Shown here one piece after another: positions 29,270 through 38,103 of a stretch of DNA of 64,000 nucleotides; position 1 is the first letter of the stretch; every line of letters starts with the position of its first letter. The DNA is from Komagataella phaffii GS115 (taxonomy: Eukaryota; Ascomycota; Pichiomycetes; Pichiales; Pichiaceae). The notes beneath the pieces were generated by a model that was not told the DNA's origin, ran no database searches, and saw only the letters and a program-made list of their open reading frames with translations. The stretch lies in NCBI RefSeq assembly GCF_000027005.1, contig NC_012965.1:421001-485000 (forward strand), written 5' to 3'. A program made the translations under genes and the position numbers.

Positions 29270-30046
29270 ATGAAACGTCTGGGGCTTTCCGCTTTGGACA
29301 ATGTTCAAAATCATAACCAGAGGTATCAGGAGGTTGGAAAGAAGCTTCTCGAAGATCAGACAAACCAATTACAAACTCAACTGACAGTATTTCAGAATGG
29401 ACTTATCAGTTTTATCAAAGAGCATAAAAAGGATATCGAAGATGATCCCAAATTTCGAACTGAATTCAGTCAAATTTGCCTCAATTTTGGTGTTGATCCC
29501 CTAGCTGCATTTAGTATAGCTTATAATGGTGAAGGGGGACAGTCTACAGAGAAGTCCAAACAAAAAGTGGTTAAAAACGATTCAACTGCTAATCAGAGCG
29601 AGCAAGATTTTTATAATGATTTGGGCATTAAGATTATGGAAATCTGTCAGGATACTGCTGATATTAACGGAGGAGTCATCTCGATCAAAGAGATACTTCA
29701 AATTCTTTCTAATAAGCCTCTCACCAAATTATTTGGAATTCAATTAACACAGGATGACATAGTCAAAAGCATAAACGCACTTACAGAAGCTTTAGGAACA
29801 GAATTACAGATAATCACCATAGGCCACAAACTCTATTGCAAATCTGTTCCTCAAGAGCTAAATAAAGATAATTCCACAGTGCTAGAGACTTGTGGTAACA
29901 TCGGTTTCGTCACTGTTTCTCTACTTATCGACAATTTTCGCTGGAAGAAAGCCAGGGCTACCACAGTACTGGAAGATATGGTCGCCAATGGGCTGCTTTG
30001 GATAGACGAACAAGCCAGTGAAATCCAGTACTGGGAATTGTCTTAA
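29270..30046 (+). CDS. SNF8: ESCRT-II subunit Snf8/Vps22
   Basis: The 258-residue protein matches Snf8/Vps22 (EAP30). With Vps25 and Vps36 it forms ESCRT-II, which sorts ubiquitinated membrane proteins into multivesicular bodies. The N-terminal MKRLGLSALDN and the coiled coil (about 15-55) are typical. Two winged-helix units follow: DFYNDLGIKIMEICQDTADINGGVIS (about 112-140), and the C-terminal block ATTVLEDMVANGLLWID near 232. A low-complexity insert (QSTEKSKQKVVKNDSTANQ) separates N-terminal and winged-helix parts. Its stop is 24 bp from the RAD54 stop on the other strand. Confidence 0.92.
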   Translation: MKRLGLSALDNVQNHNQRYQEVGKKLLEDQTNQLQTQLTVFQNGLISFIKEHKKDIEDDPKFRTEFSQICLNFGVDPLAAFSIAYNGEGGQSTEKSKQKVVKNDSTANQSEQDFYNDLGIKIMEICQDTADINGGVISIKEILQILSNKPLTKLFGIQLTQDDIVKSINALTEALGTELQIITIGHKLYCKSVPQELNKDNSTVLETCGNIGFVTVSLLIDNFRWKKARATTVLEDMVANGLLWIDEQASEIQYWELS

Positions 30047-30070
30047 ATGATTTAAAAGGATCATGTTGTA

Positions 30071-32587
30071 CTAATGTGATATATATTGGAAACAGTAGCT
30101 GATGTCATTGAATTGGGCTTCGTTGGCAATTAACGTATCTTCATTGCTTGCCAAACTCCCGGGGTGTATATGATTCCAAGTGGTTGGATCACCGTATAAC
30201 ATAGCACTGGATTTAATGAATTGTTTTCCATCGGGATGACAACGTTTACAGTTGTAGGTGCTGTGAGTCTCTGAAAACGTGTTCTCTTTGAATTGAAATA
30301 GTTGTTTCAAATTATCTGCAGAAAATAATCTTTCCACATCATCATTTGAGTCAACGACACATGAACTCAATTGCAGTTTAGCTGATTGTCTTTGGAAAAT
30401 CTTTTCTTCAATACTACCAGTGGCAATAAATCTATAAATAAAACAGTTCTTTGTCTGTCCATCTCTCCACACACGGGCCAGAGCTTGTTGATCAGACGCT
30501 GGGTTCCAATCAGGATCTACAAGAATTAATCTATTAGCTCCGATCAGATTAATTCCACATCCACCAGCTTTGGAACTTAGCAGGAAAACAAACTCTTTAC
30601 CCTCTGGATTATTGAATTTGTCGACCAATTTTTGTCGTTTATTAATGTTCATAGTACCATCCAGTCTCAGTGATCCATATCTTGAGCTAATACAAAGCTT
30701 CTCAATAAGATCCAGCGTTTGAGTGTAATTTGAAATAATCACTATTTTGTCATTCGTTTCTTTGTTTATTTTGTACAAGAATCTTTGAAGAATTAGGAAC
30801 TTGCTACTATGCCATACCTGTACTTCCCGATTTCTTCGATTTCCATGCCCATAATCATAGTCGTCTGGAAGCAAGTTCTCGCAACCTTCTATGTCTTCAG
30901 GTAAATTCAAAAGATTAGGATGAGTGCAAAGCTTTTTCAATAATCCAATGGACTGTAAAGACTGAGCTCCTCCACCGACTTCTTTGACTAGCTTTGAAAT
31001 GGACTTCGATGCAGTGAATCTCTGATAAAGACTCTTTTGAGTTTCCGAAAGATTGCAGAAGATAACGTACTCATACTTCACAGGCAAGTACTTTGATAGG
31101 ATATCATTGGTTCTTCTAATGATGAATCTTGCAACAATTTCGGTCAACTCTTTCAGTTTCTGGTCACCCTTTTCACGTTCCTTATCATCAGCCAAAGAAT
31201 CTCTTCCCCTTAAAATTGGGTTTTCATAGTTTTTTCTAAACTCGTTTCTTGTCCCCAAAAGGCCAGGATTAGCAAACGTCAAGAGAGAAAAATACTCTGA
31301 TAAGTCATTTTGAATGGGTGTTCCAGATAGAATGACTCTACGTTCGCAGTCTAGAGAGTTGAGAGCAGTAAAAGTTAAAGAGTCTCCATTTTTTAGCCTG
31401 TGACCCTCATCAGCAAGCATCAGTCCTACCTTAGTTCCTTTTAGACTCTCCACATTTCTTCTCAATGTTTCATAACTAACGATGAGTACCGGTCGGACGA
31501 TATTCCTACCAGTGGCCATCGCCCACTGTGATAGTTGTGAGGAGATAGTAGAGCCTTTAGCTGACTTTCCATCGATTGCAAGTGGCGTCAGTGTTCCCTT
31601 TCCAAGCCATTTGTCAAATTCATTCGCCCAGTTTTTGACCAAGGATGATGGACAGACAACAATAGCTTTTTCAATTGTTTTGGTACCCCGAGGACTTTGT
31701 CTCAAGAGGGTCCACAGCAATGCAATACATTGTAATGTCTTTCCCAATCCCATTTCGTCAGCCATGATACAACCTTTAGCACTCGCATCTACTAAACCTG
31801 AAGTGCAACGAAAGAGAAATTTTACACCTGATATCTGATGAGGTCTTAAAATCTTGGCAAGTTTTGGATCAATCACAACTGGTACATTGGGATACTTTTT
31901 GAGTGAAGATCCATCCTTAGCAATACCTAATATTTCTGCTAAGGACTTTCCAGGTTTTATTCTTTTGTTTTTGTTTGTGATTTGTTCAGCCTTCTTGCGT
32001 TCCATTTCTAATTCTTCTTGCTCCTTGCGTAATCTATCGTCTTCCTCTTTGATTTCAGGAATGATATCCACTGTGGGATCATACAAGACAATAGCATACT
32101 CACTCATAGGATCATGAAGAGGCCTAGGAGGCAATGTTGGCTTTCTTTTAGTTCCTAATGGTGGTGGGGGTTGAGAGTTTTGTCTCTCAAATGCATTTTC
32201 TTTATCAATTTTGATTGGTACTGTAAACTTCTTGTTCAAGATTGGACTAGATCTACCCTCACTATCCAGCATTCTTCTGGAAGTCAAAGCACCTTTTTTG
32301 CCACGAACAACTACCTCTCCATCCGCACCGACCGACAAATCACTATCAGCGACTATGTTGGTATCAATCTCCATTAGAGCATAGGAGGATGGTCCTTTCA
32401 GACGAGCTTTTCTTACTTGCCTTCCATTTAGGGTGGAATGATTGCGTGAAGTATCTCTTGCCACCGGTATCTTGAAAGGTCTGGAAATAATGGCCAGAGG
32501 ATTGGAAACTGGCCTGGGACGCTTATCAAGGGGTAACCCAGCACCCGTGCCTAATTCATTAGTCGGTTTATGAAGTTTCTTTGCCAT
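30071..32587 (-). CDS. RAD54: Rad54 SWI2/SNF2-family recombination translocase
   Basis: The 838-residue protein is the dsDNA translocase that helps Rad51 filaments find homology and remodel chromatin in homologous recombination (898 aa in S. cerevisiae). After a basic N-terminal region, the SNF2 domain begins near 255. It has Walker A DEMGLGKTLQ (about 275), DEGH (about 390), SGTPIQNDLSEYFSLLTFANPG, and the C-terminal helicase part with LSSKAGGCGINLIGANRLIL and DPDWNPASDQQALARVWRDGQ near 690. Human and yeast Rad54 share LKKLCTHPNLL. I start at 32587 (MAKKLHKP); upstream codons in frame lack ATG. It is divergent from FRD1, and two WCGCGW elements lie near its start. Confidence 0.94.
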   Translation of the reverse strand: MAKKLHKPTNELGTGAGLPLDKRPRPVSNPLAIISRPFKIPVARDTSRNHSTLNGRQVRKARLKGPSSYALMEIDTNIVADSDLSVGADGEVVVRGKKGALTSRRMLDSEGRSSPILNKKFTVPIKIDKENAFERQNSQPPPPLGTKRKPTLPPRPLHDPMSEYAIVLYDPTVDIIPEIKEEDDRLRKEQEELEMERKKAEQITNKNKRIKPGKSLAEILGIAKDGSSLKKYPNVPVVIDPKLAKILRPHQISGVKFLFRCTSGLVDASAKGCIMADEMGLGKTLQCIALLWTLLRQSPRGTKTIEKAIVVCPSSLVKNWANEFDKWLGKGTLTPLAIDGKSAKGSTISSQLSQWAMATGRNIVRPVLIVSYETLRRNVESLKGTKVGLMLADEGHRLKNGDSLTFTALNSLDCERRVILSGTPIQNDLSEYFSLLTFANPGLLGTRNEFRKNYENPILRGRDSLADDKEREKGDQKLKELTEIVARFIIRRTNDILSKYLPVKYEYVIFCNLSETQKSLYQRFTASKSISKLVKEVGGGAQSLQSIGLLKKLCTHPNLLNLPEDIEGCENLLPDDYDYGHGNRRNREVQVWHSSKFLILQRFLYKINKETNDKIVIISNYTQTLDLIEKLCISSRYGSLRLDGTMNINKRQKLVDKFNNPEGKEFVFLLSSKAGGCGINLIGANRLILVDPDWNPASDQQALARVWRDGQTKNCFIYRFIATGSIEEKIFQRQSAKLQLSSCVVDSNDDVERLFSADNLKQLFQFKENTFSETHSTYNCKRCHPDGKQFIKSSAMLYGDPTTWNHIHPGSLASNEDTLIANEAQFNDISYCFQYISH

Positions 32588-32964
32588 ATAAACAGACCAC
32601 ACAAGCGTATAGGTTAGATAAACAATCGCGTCTTTTTGCTTATGTCGCGTTTATTAGGAGGATTTGAAATTAAAGTTAATGGGATGGAACAGGCCGACCA
32701 TCAAAAAGCAGTTTTATGGGTTTGATCTCTTTCAAAAAATGAGTAAAGCCCCGTGAATCAAATCTTGTCTATTATTGGATAGTCAATGTCGACTTTTTAT
32801 TGGTAGTTTCGTCGTCTTTCTTACTGAAACTAACGAATCTAAGTATGCTGACGTAATCCCACAAGGAATAAGGAGGAGAAATCACCTTATTATCAAATCT
32901 GGGCATAGTAGACTACGAAGAATAAAAGAACTAGAGATTTCCAGTTCAGAGCACTTTGAAAATA
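32588..32964. promoter_or_regulatory. RAD54/FRD1 divergent promoter
   Basis: This 377-bp region has two TCGCGT sequences close to RAD54 (listed separately). Nothing else is recognisable. Confidence 0.4.
32626..32650. promoter_or_regulatory. Pair of MCB-like WCGCGW sites upstream of RAD54
   Basis: TCGCGT occurs at 32626-32631 and again at 32645-32650, 19 bp apart and 39-63 bp upstream of the RAD54 ATG. Both fit the relaxed MluI cell-cycle-box core WCGCGW bound by MBF. Neither is the full ACGCGT, so this is inference from spacing, position and target. Confidence 0.4.
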
Positions 32965-34437
32965 ATGTCTGTTATACCATTATTCCCAAATTTACCTCCA
33001 AACCCAATAATTGTCGTTGGAGGTGGTTTAGCAGGTGTCACCGCTGCTATTCAGTCAGTCAATTCTGGGGCAAATGTTGTACTAGTGGAGAAGGAGGCTA
33101 AGTTGGGTGGAAACTCAATGAAAGCCAGTAGTGGGATCAGTGGAGCTTTGACCAGCCAGCAAATCAGCTTGCACGTTAATGACTCTGTCGATTCGTTCTT
33201 GGAAGACTCTATTCTTTCCGCCAGATCAGGGAAGGATCATGCTAGAAGTCTCCTGGAGATTTTAACAGATGAGAGTGCGGATGCCATTAAATGGTTGACT
33301 AAAGTTTGCAAAATAGATTTATCCACAGTCAGCCTTCTGGGAGGACATTCTCAGCCAAGGACTCACAGAGGATTAAGTAAACCACCTGGGTTTGCTATTA
33401 CTTCCACGGTTATCTCTATTCTATCAGATATATCTGAACGGTACCCTCAAAATGTAAAGGTGATTAATCAGGCCAAGTTGACCGATATCATAGTCCATGA
33501 TCACGAAGTTGATGGAGTGGTTATAGAATTTCAGGATTCGAAGTACAGAATTCTTGGGCCCGTAATTCTAGCTTCAGGTGGCTACTCTGCCAACAAGGAA
33601 CTGATCTCCAAGTTTAGACCAGAGCTGAGCTCTTTACCAACCACAAATGGCCCGTATGCATCTGGGGATGTTTTGAGCTTGGCATTAGAGAAGGGAATCG
33701 CAGGTATTGATCTGGATAAGATTCAAGTTCACCCCACGGCGTTAGTGCCATTTGACAGCAAGATTGTCAAAGACGATCAGTTTCTAATTCTGGGTGCTGA
33801 AATGTTAAGGGGAGCAGGAGGTCTTTTGCTAAATGCAAGAGGTGAAAGATTTTGTAACGAACTTGGAACCAGAGATTATGTCAGTGCAGCTATAGAAAAT
33901 ACGATCAAAGAAACTGGTGACGACAGGGTTCTTTTAGTTTTGAACGAAGAAGCTGCCAAGCAATTGCAATTGAATGTTCAGTTCTACACAGCAAAGGGGC
34001 TAATGAAAAAGCTAACCGCTGAAGAGCTGATCGAAGAAATTGGGTGTGACCAACAAGACCTTCATCAAACATTTTCAAACTACAATTTGTTTGCTGACCT
34101 ACAAAGGGATGAATTCGGAAAAGTCCATTTTCCAAACATACCATTCAACTTGCTCAATTCTGAGTCTGCCCAGGAATCTTTTTACGTATCTTACGTTTCC
34201 AGGGCTGTTCATTTTACGATGGGAGGACTCAAATTCAATGGGAATGCGGAAATAGAACATCAAGATGGAAGGGTGGTGTCTGGATTATTTGGTGCAGGAG
34301 AAGTGACAGGCGGCCTGCATGGTGACAACCGTCTCGGTGGTAACTCCCTGCTAGAGTGCGTTGTATTCGGAAAGAGGGCAGCGTTGACAGCATCCAGCTA
34401 TCTCTTAAAATCTCTAAGTAATTACCATAAACTGTGA
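32965..34437 (+). CDS. FRD1: Soluble fumarate reductase (Frd1/Osm1 type)
   Basis: The 490-residue flavoprotein matches yeast Frd1/Osm1, which use FADH2 to reduce fumarate to succinate and help reoxidise FAD when oxygen is low. The dinucleotide loop IIVVGGGLAGVTAA is at about residues 15-28. GGNSMKASSGISGA (about 48-61) covers the flavin. LLGGHSQPRTHR, IQVHPTALVP and the C-terminal HFTMGGLKFN, GLFGAGEVTGGLHGDNRLGGNSLLECVVFG carry the catalytic and FAD-binding residues. The start MSVIPLFPNLPPNP lacks an obvious ER or mitochondrial leader, so a cytosolic (Frd1-like) location is more likely than Osm1's. Confidence 0.92.
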   Translation: MSVIPLFPNLPPNPIIVVGGGLAGVTAAIQSVNSGANVVLVEKEAKLGGNSMKASSGISGALTSQQISLHVNDSVDSFLEDSILSARSGKDHARSLLEILTDESADAIKWLTKVCKIDLSTVSLLGGHSQPRTHRGLSKPPGFAITSTVISILSDISERYPQNVKVINQAKLTDIIVHDHEVDGVVIEFQDSKYRILGPVILASGGYSANKELISKFRPELSSLPTTNGPYASGDVLSLALEKGIAGIDLDKIQVHPTALVPFDSKIVKDDQFLILGAEMLRGAGGLLLNARGERFCNELGTRDYVSAAIENTIKETGDDRVLLVLNEEAAKQLQLNVQFYTAKGLMKKLTAEELIEEIGCDQQDLHQTFSNYNLFADLQRDEFGKVHFPNIPFNLLNSESAQESFYVSYVSRAVHFTMGGLKFNGNAEIEHQDGRVVSGLFGAGEVTGGLHGDNRLGGNSLLECVVFGKRAALTASSYLLKSLSNYHKL

Positions 34438-34463
34438 ATTCGAATAGATAATAATTAATTGAG

Positions 34464-34470
34464 TGAGTCA
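34464..34470. promoter_or_regulatory. Gcn4-type site upstream of AVT1
   Basis: TGAGTCA is an exact Gcn4 consensus 111-117 bp before the chosen AVT1 start. A vacuolar amino-acid transporter is a plausible target of general amino-acid control. Confidence 0.5.
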
Positions 34471-34580
34471 CCCAGTTCGTACTGCCAATGTATTTAAATT
34501 GTGGCTGTAATCAAAAGACAATCGCATTCCACTTCGGATTCTTATTTTCTTTTTTTTATTTTTTCTCGCACGAATACCCG

Positions 34581-36113
34581 ATGAACCTCAATAAGACGAA
34601 CTCAACAGGAATTCATAGTGTAACTTCGGAGGCTTTGAGCCGAAGAAGTAGCAGGAGAAGCAGTATTTTAGACCTGGTGGCATCTCCCACTTTAACTGAC
34701 TACACTTCTTCTTGGAAAAGATCCCAAAGCTTTGGACATTTGGATGTGTCAGATTTGAGGGAGACCCTTTCACGCAAAAACAGTAACAGAACAGAGTTGT
34801 CCATTGATGAAGAAACATCATTAATATCAGGAAGACACCCCATTAACAAGTATCATTACCCAGAAAGTACCATTGAGGAAGAAGATGAGGATCGACTTCT
34901 ATCAATTGGCTTAGATAAATCCAACAACCACCAAACTATTTTGAACGCTGTCAACGTTTTGATTGGGATAGGGTTATTGTCCCTGCCCCTGGGACTCTAT
35001 TTATCCGGCTGGATTTTGGGAATTACCTTTCTTTCGGGTGCTGCCTTCCTTACGAAATACACTGCAATCCTGTTAGGACGCTGCACCGAGAGAGATCCAG
35101 CATTGCGGTCATATAACGACATCGGGAAAAAGGTTCTGGGTCGGAAGGTAAACTATGCCATCTTGTTGGTGTTTCTCATCGACTTACTGGGTGGTGCGGC
35201 TTCATTGGCCATTTTATTTGTGGATTCCTTATCCTCATTTTTCCCTGAAGTGTCACGAAAGGCTTTGAGACTTGTATTTGGTGGAGTAGTGATTGTTTTT
35301 AACTTTTTGCCATTAAGCGGTTTGTCTTTTTTGAGCTTTATTGGCATTGTGAGTACTTCAAGTGTGGCAGTAATTGTAGTAGTCAGTGGACTCCTGAAAA
35401 AGGAAGCTCCAGGGTCTATTTTTCAACCTGAGGTAACCAACTTTTGGCCTACTTCATTTGTCAACGTTTTAATTGCCTATGGTATATTCTTATGTCCCTT
35501 TGGAGGCCACCCAGTGTTGGTAGAACTTTACAGAGATATGCGTACTCCAGAAGATTATCCAAGTTGCATGAGCAAGTCCTTTAGCTTCACGTTGGTGGTC
35601 AATCTGTTCATAGGTGTTTTCGGATTTTTAATGTTCGGCATGGATGCCGACTCAGAAATTACTAGAAGCATCATGCTGACTGAAGGTTTTCCCAAATGGA
35701 TCCCCACAGTGGTCTGTCTATTCATGACATTACTACCTCTATCTAAAACACCTTTAGTCCTAAGGCCAGTTGTTACAGCTATAGATGATTTGACTTTCAG
35801 CGAAACAGAACTACTCAACAGCTCTCAAGGAATAATATCACCATCCACTCAAGTTAAGAGAATATTTTCCAGAATAACAGCTGTCGTAATAGCGATTATG
35901 CTTTCGGTGACCTTCAACAGTTTTTCGCAAGTATTGGCGATTCTTGGAAGCTTTATCTGTACCACAATTTGCATTATCTTACCGACGACGTTTTATATCT
36001 TGCTCTTCAAAGATGAACTGTCATATAATCAGAAGGCCGGTTTCAAATTGGTCATCTTTGTCTTCATAATATTGGCAATCATGGGAACTATAGCCGCCGC
36101 GTTGTATGCTTAA
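34581..36113 (+). CDS. AVT1: Vacuolar amino-acid transporter of the AAAP family (Avt1-like)
   Basis: The 510-residue protein is an amino acid/auxin permease family member like yeast Avt1 (602 aa), which moves neutral amino acids into the vacuole using the proton gradient. A long Ser/Arg-rich cytosolic N-terminus (about 1-115, with RRSSRRSSILDL) precedes about 11 membrane helices. The first is HQTILNAVNVLIGIGLLSLPLGLYLSGW, the family signature. VNVLIAYGIFLCPFGGHPVLVELYRDM is another conserved block. An ATG at 34488 would add 31 residues, encoded partly by a T-rich stretch that looks like leader, so I use 34581. Its last codons overlap a URS1-like motif in front of REC8. Confidence 0.88.
   Translation: MNLNKTNSTGIHSVTSEALSRRSSRRSSILDLVASPTLTDYTSSWKRSQSFGHLDVSDLRETLSRKNSNRTELSIDEETSLISGRHPINKYHYPESTIEEEDEDRLLSIGLDKSNNHQTILNAVNVLIGIGLLSLPLGLYLSGWILGITFLSGAAFLTKYTAILLGRCTERDPALRSYNDIGKKVLGRKVNYAILLVFLIDLLGGAASLAILFVDSLSSFFPEVSRKALRLVFGGVVIVFNFLPLSGLSFLSFIGIVSTSSVAVIVVVSGLLKKEAPGSIFQPEVTNFWPTSFVNVLIAYGIFLCPFGGHPVLVELYRDMRTPEDYPSCMSKSFSFTLVVNLFIGVFGFLMFGMDADSEITRSIMLTEGFPKWIPTVVCLFMTLLPLSKTPLVLRPVVTAIDDLTFSETELLNSSQGIISPSTQVKRIFSRITAVVIAIMLSVTFNSFSQVLAILGSFICTTICIILPTTFYILLFKDELSYNQKAGFKLVIFVFIILAIMGTIAAALYA
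36091..36099 (+). promoter_or_regulatory. URS1-like element (TAGCCGCCG) upstream of REC8
   Basis: TAGCCGCCG matches nine of ten bases of the Ume6 site TAGCCGCCGA and lies 113-121 bp before the REC8 ATG. It is inside the last codons of AVT1 (Ile-Ala-Ala-Ala), so it may be coding coincidence. In S. cerevisiae URS1 keeps meiotic genes silent in vegetative cells. Confidence 0.4.
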
Positions 36114-36211
36114 TGGAAGGCTTATGTAACATCATATACATTACTTAGTCGCGTCATAATGCGTCCAGACAATCATTTATTAAACTTAACATTCTTTCCT
36201 TGTCAAAAACC

Positions 36212-37996
36212 ATGTTCCCAAATCTCTTAGTTGAAGAGCACAGTGTTGCGACTCTTTGGTACTTTCACCAACAAATTCAGCCTTAATTGTACCCCGCTAA
36301 CAACTTTGTAGGCTCCTAGCCACTTTAGGCTCAGGCTCAACAGTTTCCAGAAAAGATATTCTTAAGGTGTCTATTGACGAAATGTGCAAGTTTATCAATA
36401 ACAACCGATCCATATCGTTACGTTTTACTTCAAACCTTTTGTTCGGTGTGACTGTTTGCTATAAGAAAAAAATTGAATACTTTTACAGTGAGTCCAACCC
36501 AGATTTTGTTTTATCTTTTACCCCAGATTTTCCGGATAAGTGGTACTAATCAAGTGTTAGACGACACCATTATTGCAAAAACAAAGCTTTCAAAAAAGCT
36601 TTTTACGCCATACGTTACTTTCAACAAGTATGTTGTCCCTAAACAGAAGAAGAATATTCTCAGTGATGATCCTTGTTTTAATATTGAGGTTGATATCTTG
36701 CAAAAGGTTTCCTATTTACAAGACATAAGTCCTTCCAACTCCATCAATTTAAACGATATCGAGAACGAAAACTTATCTTCTATTTTTGAAGGCAATGCCG
36801 AAAACCACCAGTCTTTAAAGGGTAATACTTTCGAAGGGAGAGATATCAATATAAACAACCTTGATCTAGACGACATAATTCCTGATGTCGATTTTCTATT
36901 CGATGGCCAAGAATTTGCTTCCGTCCATGGGAATGACAAAGATCATGAATCATCTTTTGTTGCTGCTGAAAATGTTGATTTAGGGCTGGAATTTGATGTC
37001 CTTAATTTACAGACTGAGAATGAAGGTGATTCCAATGCACTGAATACAGAACCTAAAAGTCCTCAGAAAAAAGATACAGTCCCGAAGAAGTTGTCTAAAC
37101 GGCAACTTGTCTTTGACAACAAGATAACTGTGTCCGTTTCTGAATTTAATGACTGGACAGGTAACTACTTACAAAGAATGATTCCAGAGAATGTTACGAA
37201 GACTAATGCGAAGATGCTCAAAGAAACAAATCCGTTTACTACCTTATTAAGTCAATTATCTCCTTCTGGCAAAGCTGCACCAGATGAGACACTAGATGCT
37301 TACGTTAGGAATGCAGCATCAAGAAGAGAATCCACTACCTCTAATGAACTAGAGTACGCTAGAAATCAATCCCATTCTAGGCACAGCTCAAGGACAAGTT
37401 TAGCATCTTTCAACTTGAATGAAAATATCCTGGATGAAATGAATCAAGATGAGCATTATGAGCAACCTTTAAACAACGACTCCTATTTTGAAGAAAACGA
37501 CTCCTTCTTTGACATTCCAGATTTTAGATTGAGAATAGGCAATTCATCCTCATCTTCTTCGACTATATCCCGTAGGCGACCCACTTCTACGCTAGATGGC
37601 TTCAATAGACACAATATCATTGATGAAGCACTTTACGAACAGAGTTTTGATGCTGAGTTTACAACCCATGACTCTCTGTACAATCATTTGGAAGACAAAG
37701 CTCCTTCGAATCCCAGAGATGAGCGATTCTACCATTTTTTGCGTAATAAATCTTCAATTGTTGGTCAACGAAAAGTTAACCCCATTTCAAACAAGGTGTT
37801 TTCAAAAGTCACCTTTCAAGAGCTAGTTTCCAGCAATATCACCGAGGCTGGGTGTAATAAGAGCATCGCAGCTAGTGTCTTTTATGGCATATTGACGCTT
37901 GCGACTCATAACCTGGTAGCTATCGATCATGAGCCTCTACAGAACTATGGAATTTTGGAAGGAAAAGATATTACAATAACACTAATTGTTGGCTAG
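36212..37996 (+). CDS. REC8: Meiotic cohesin kleisin Rec8, three exons (36212-36258, 36312-36487, 36561-37996)
   Basis: Joining three exons gives a 552-residue kleisin. The N-terminus has SVATLWLLATLGSG, then SRKDILKVSIDEMC, SLRFTSNLLFGVTVCY and KKIEYFYND, the Smc3-binding part of Rec8/Rad21 proteins. The WLLATLG...SRKDILKV pattern is the Rec8 form. The middle is acidic and disordered; EYAR at about 339-342 fits the minimal separase site ExxR. The C-terminal winged helix (about 460-552) includes SKVTFQELVSSNITEAGCNKSIAASVFYGILTLATH, which binds Smc1. Rec8 holds sister chromatids in meiosis. Exon junctions restore W15 (TG|G) and Asn75 (A|AC). The gap after AVT1 is 98 bp. Confidence 0.88.
36259..36311 (+). 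other. REC8 intron 1 (53 nt)
   Basis: The donor is GTACTT, non-consensus at position 4 compared with GTAAGT. The branch is GCTAAC (36296-36301) and the acceptor TAG ends at 36311. Removal restores TGG CTC CTA GCC (WLLA). Retention reaches an in-frame TAA after 24 codons. Confidence 0.85.
36488..36560 (+). other. REC8 intron 2 (73 nt)
   Basis: The donor is GTGAGT, the branch TACTAAT (36544-36550) and the acceptor TAG ends at 36560. Removal gives TTT TAC AAC GAC ACC (FYNDT), a conserved kleisin turn. Retention meets an in-frame TAA at 36547-36549. Confidence 0.85.
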
Positions 37997-38103
37997 AATC
38001 AATTATTAAGGGAGACTTAAATTAGCTCCCCGGAGCTATTACGTATTAACCATATACTCAGACAACATCAACATCGTTCAATGCTAATACTAAATGGGAC
38101 ATC

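Noticed and set aside
34488..34580. 31-residue extension of AVT1 starting at a real ATG
   Set aside because: It crosses a T-rich stretch typical of promoters and adds a hydrophobic segment not expected before the cytosolic tail. Not excluded; 5' mapping would decide.
36367..36549. Stand-alone 60-residue ORF
   Set aside because: It is the second exon of REC8 read into intron 2, not a separate gene.
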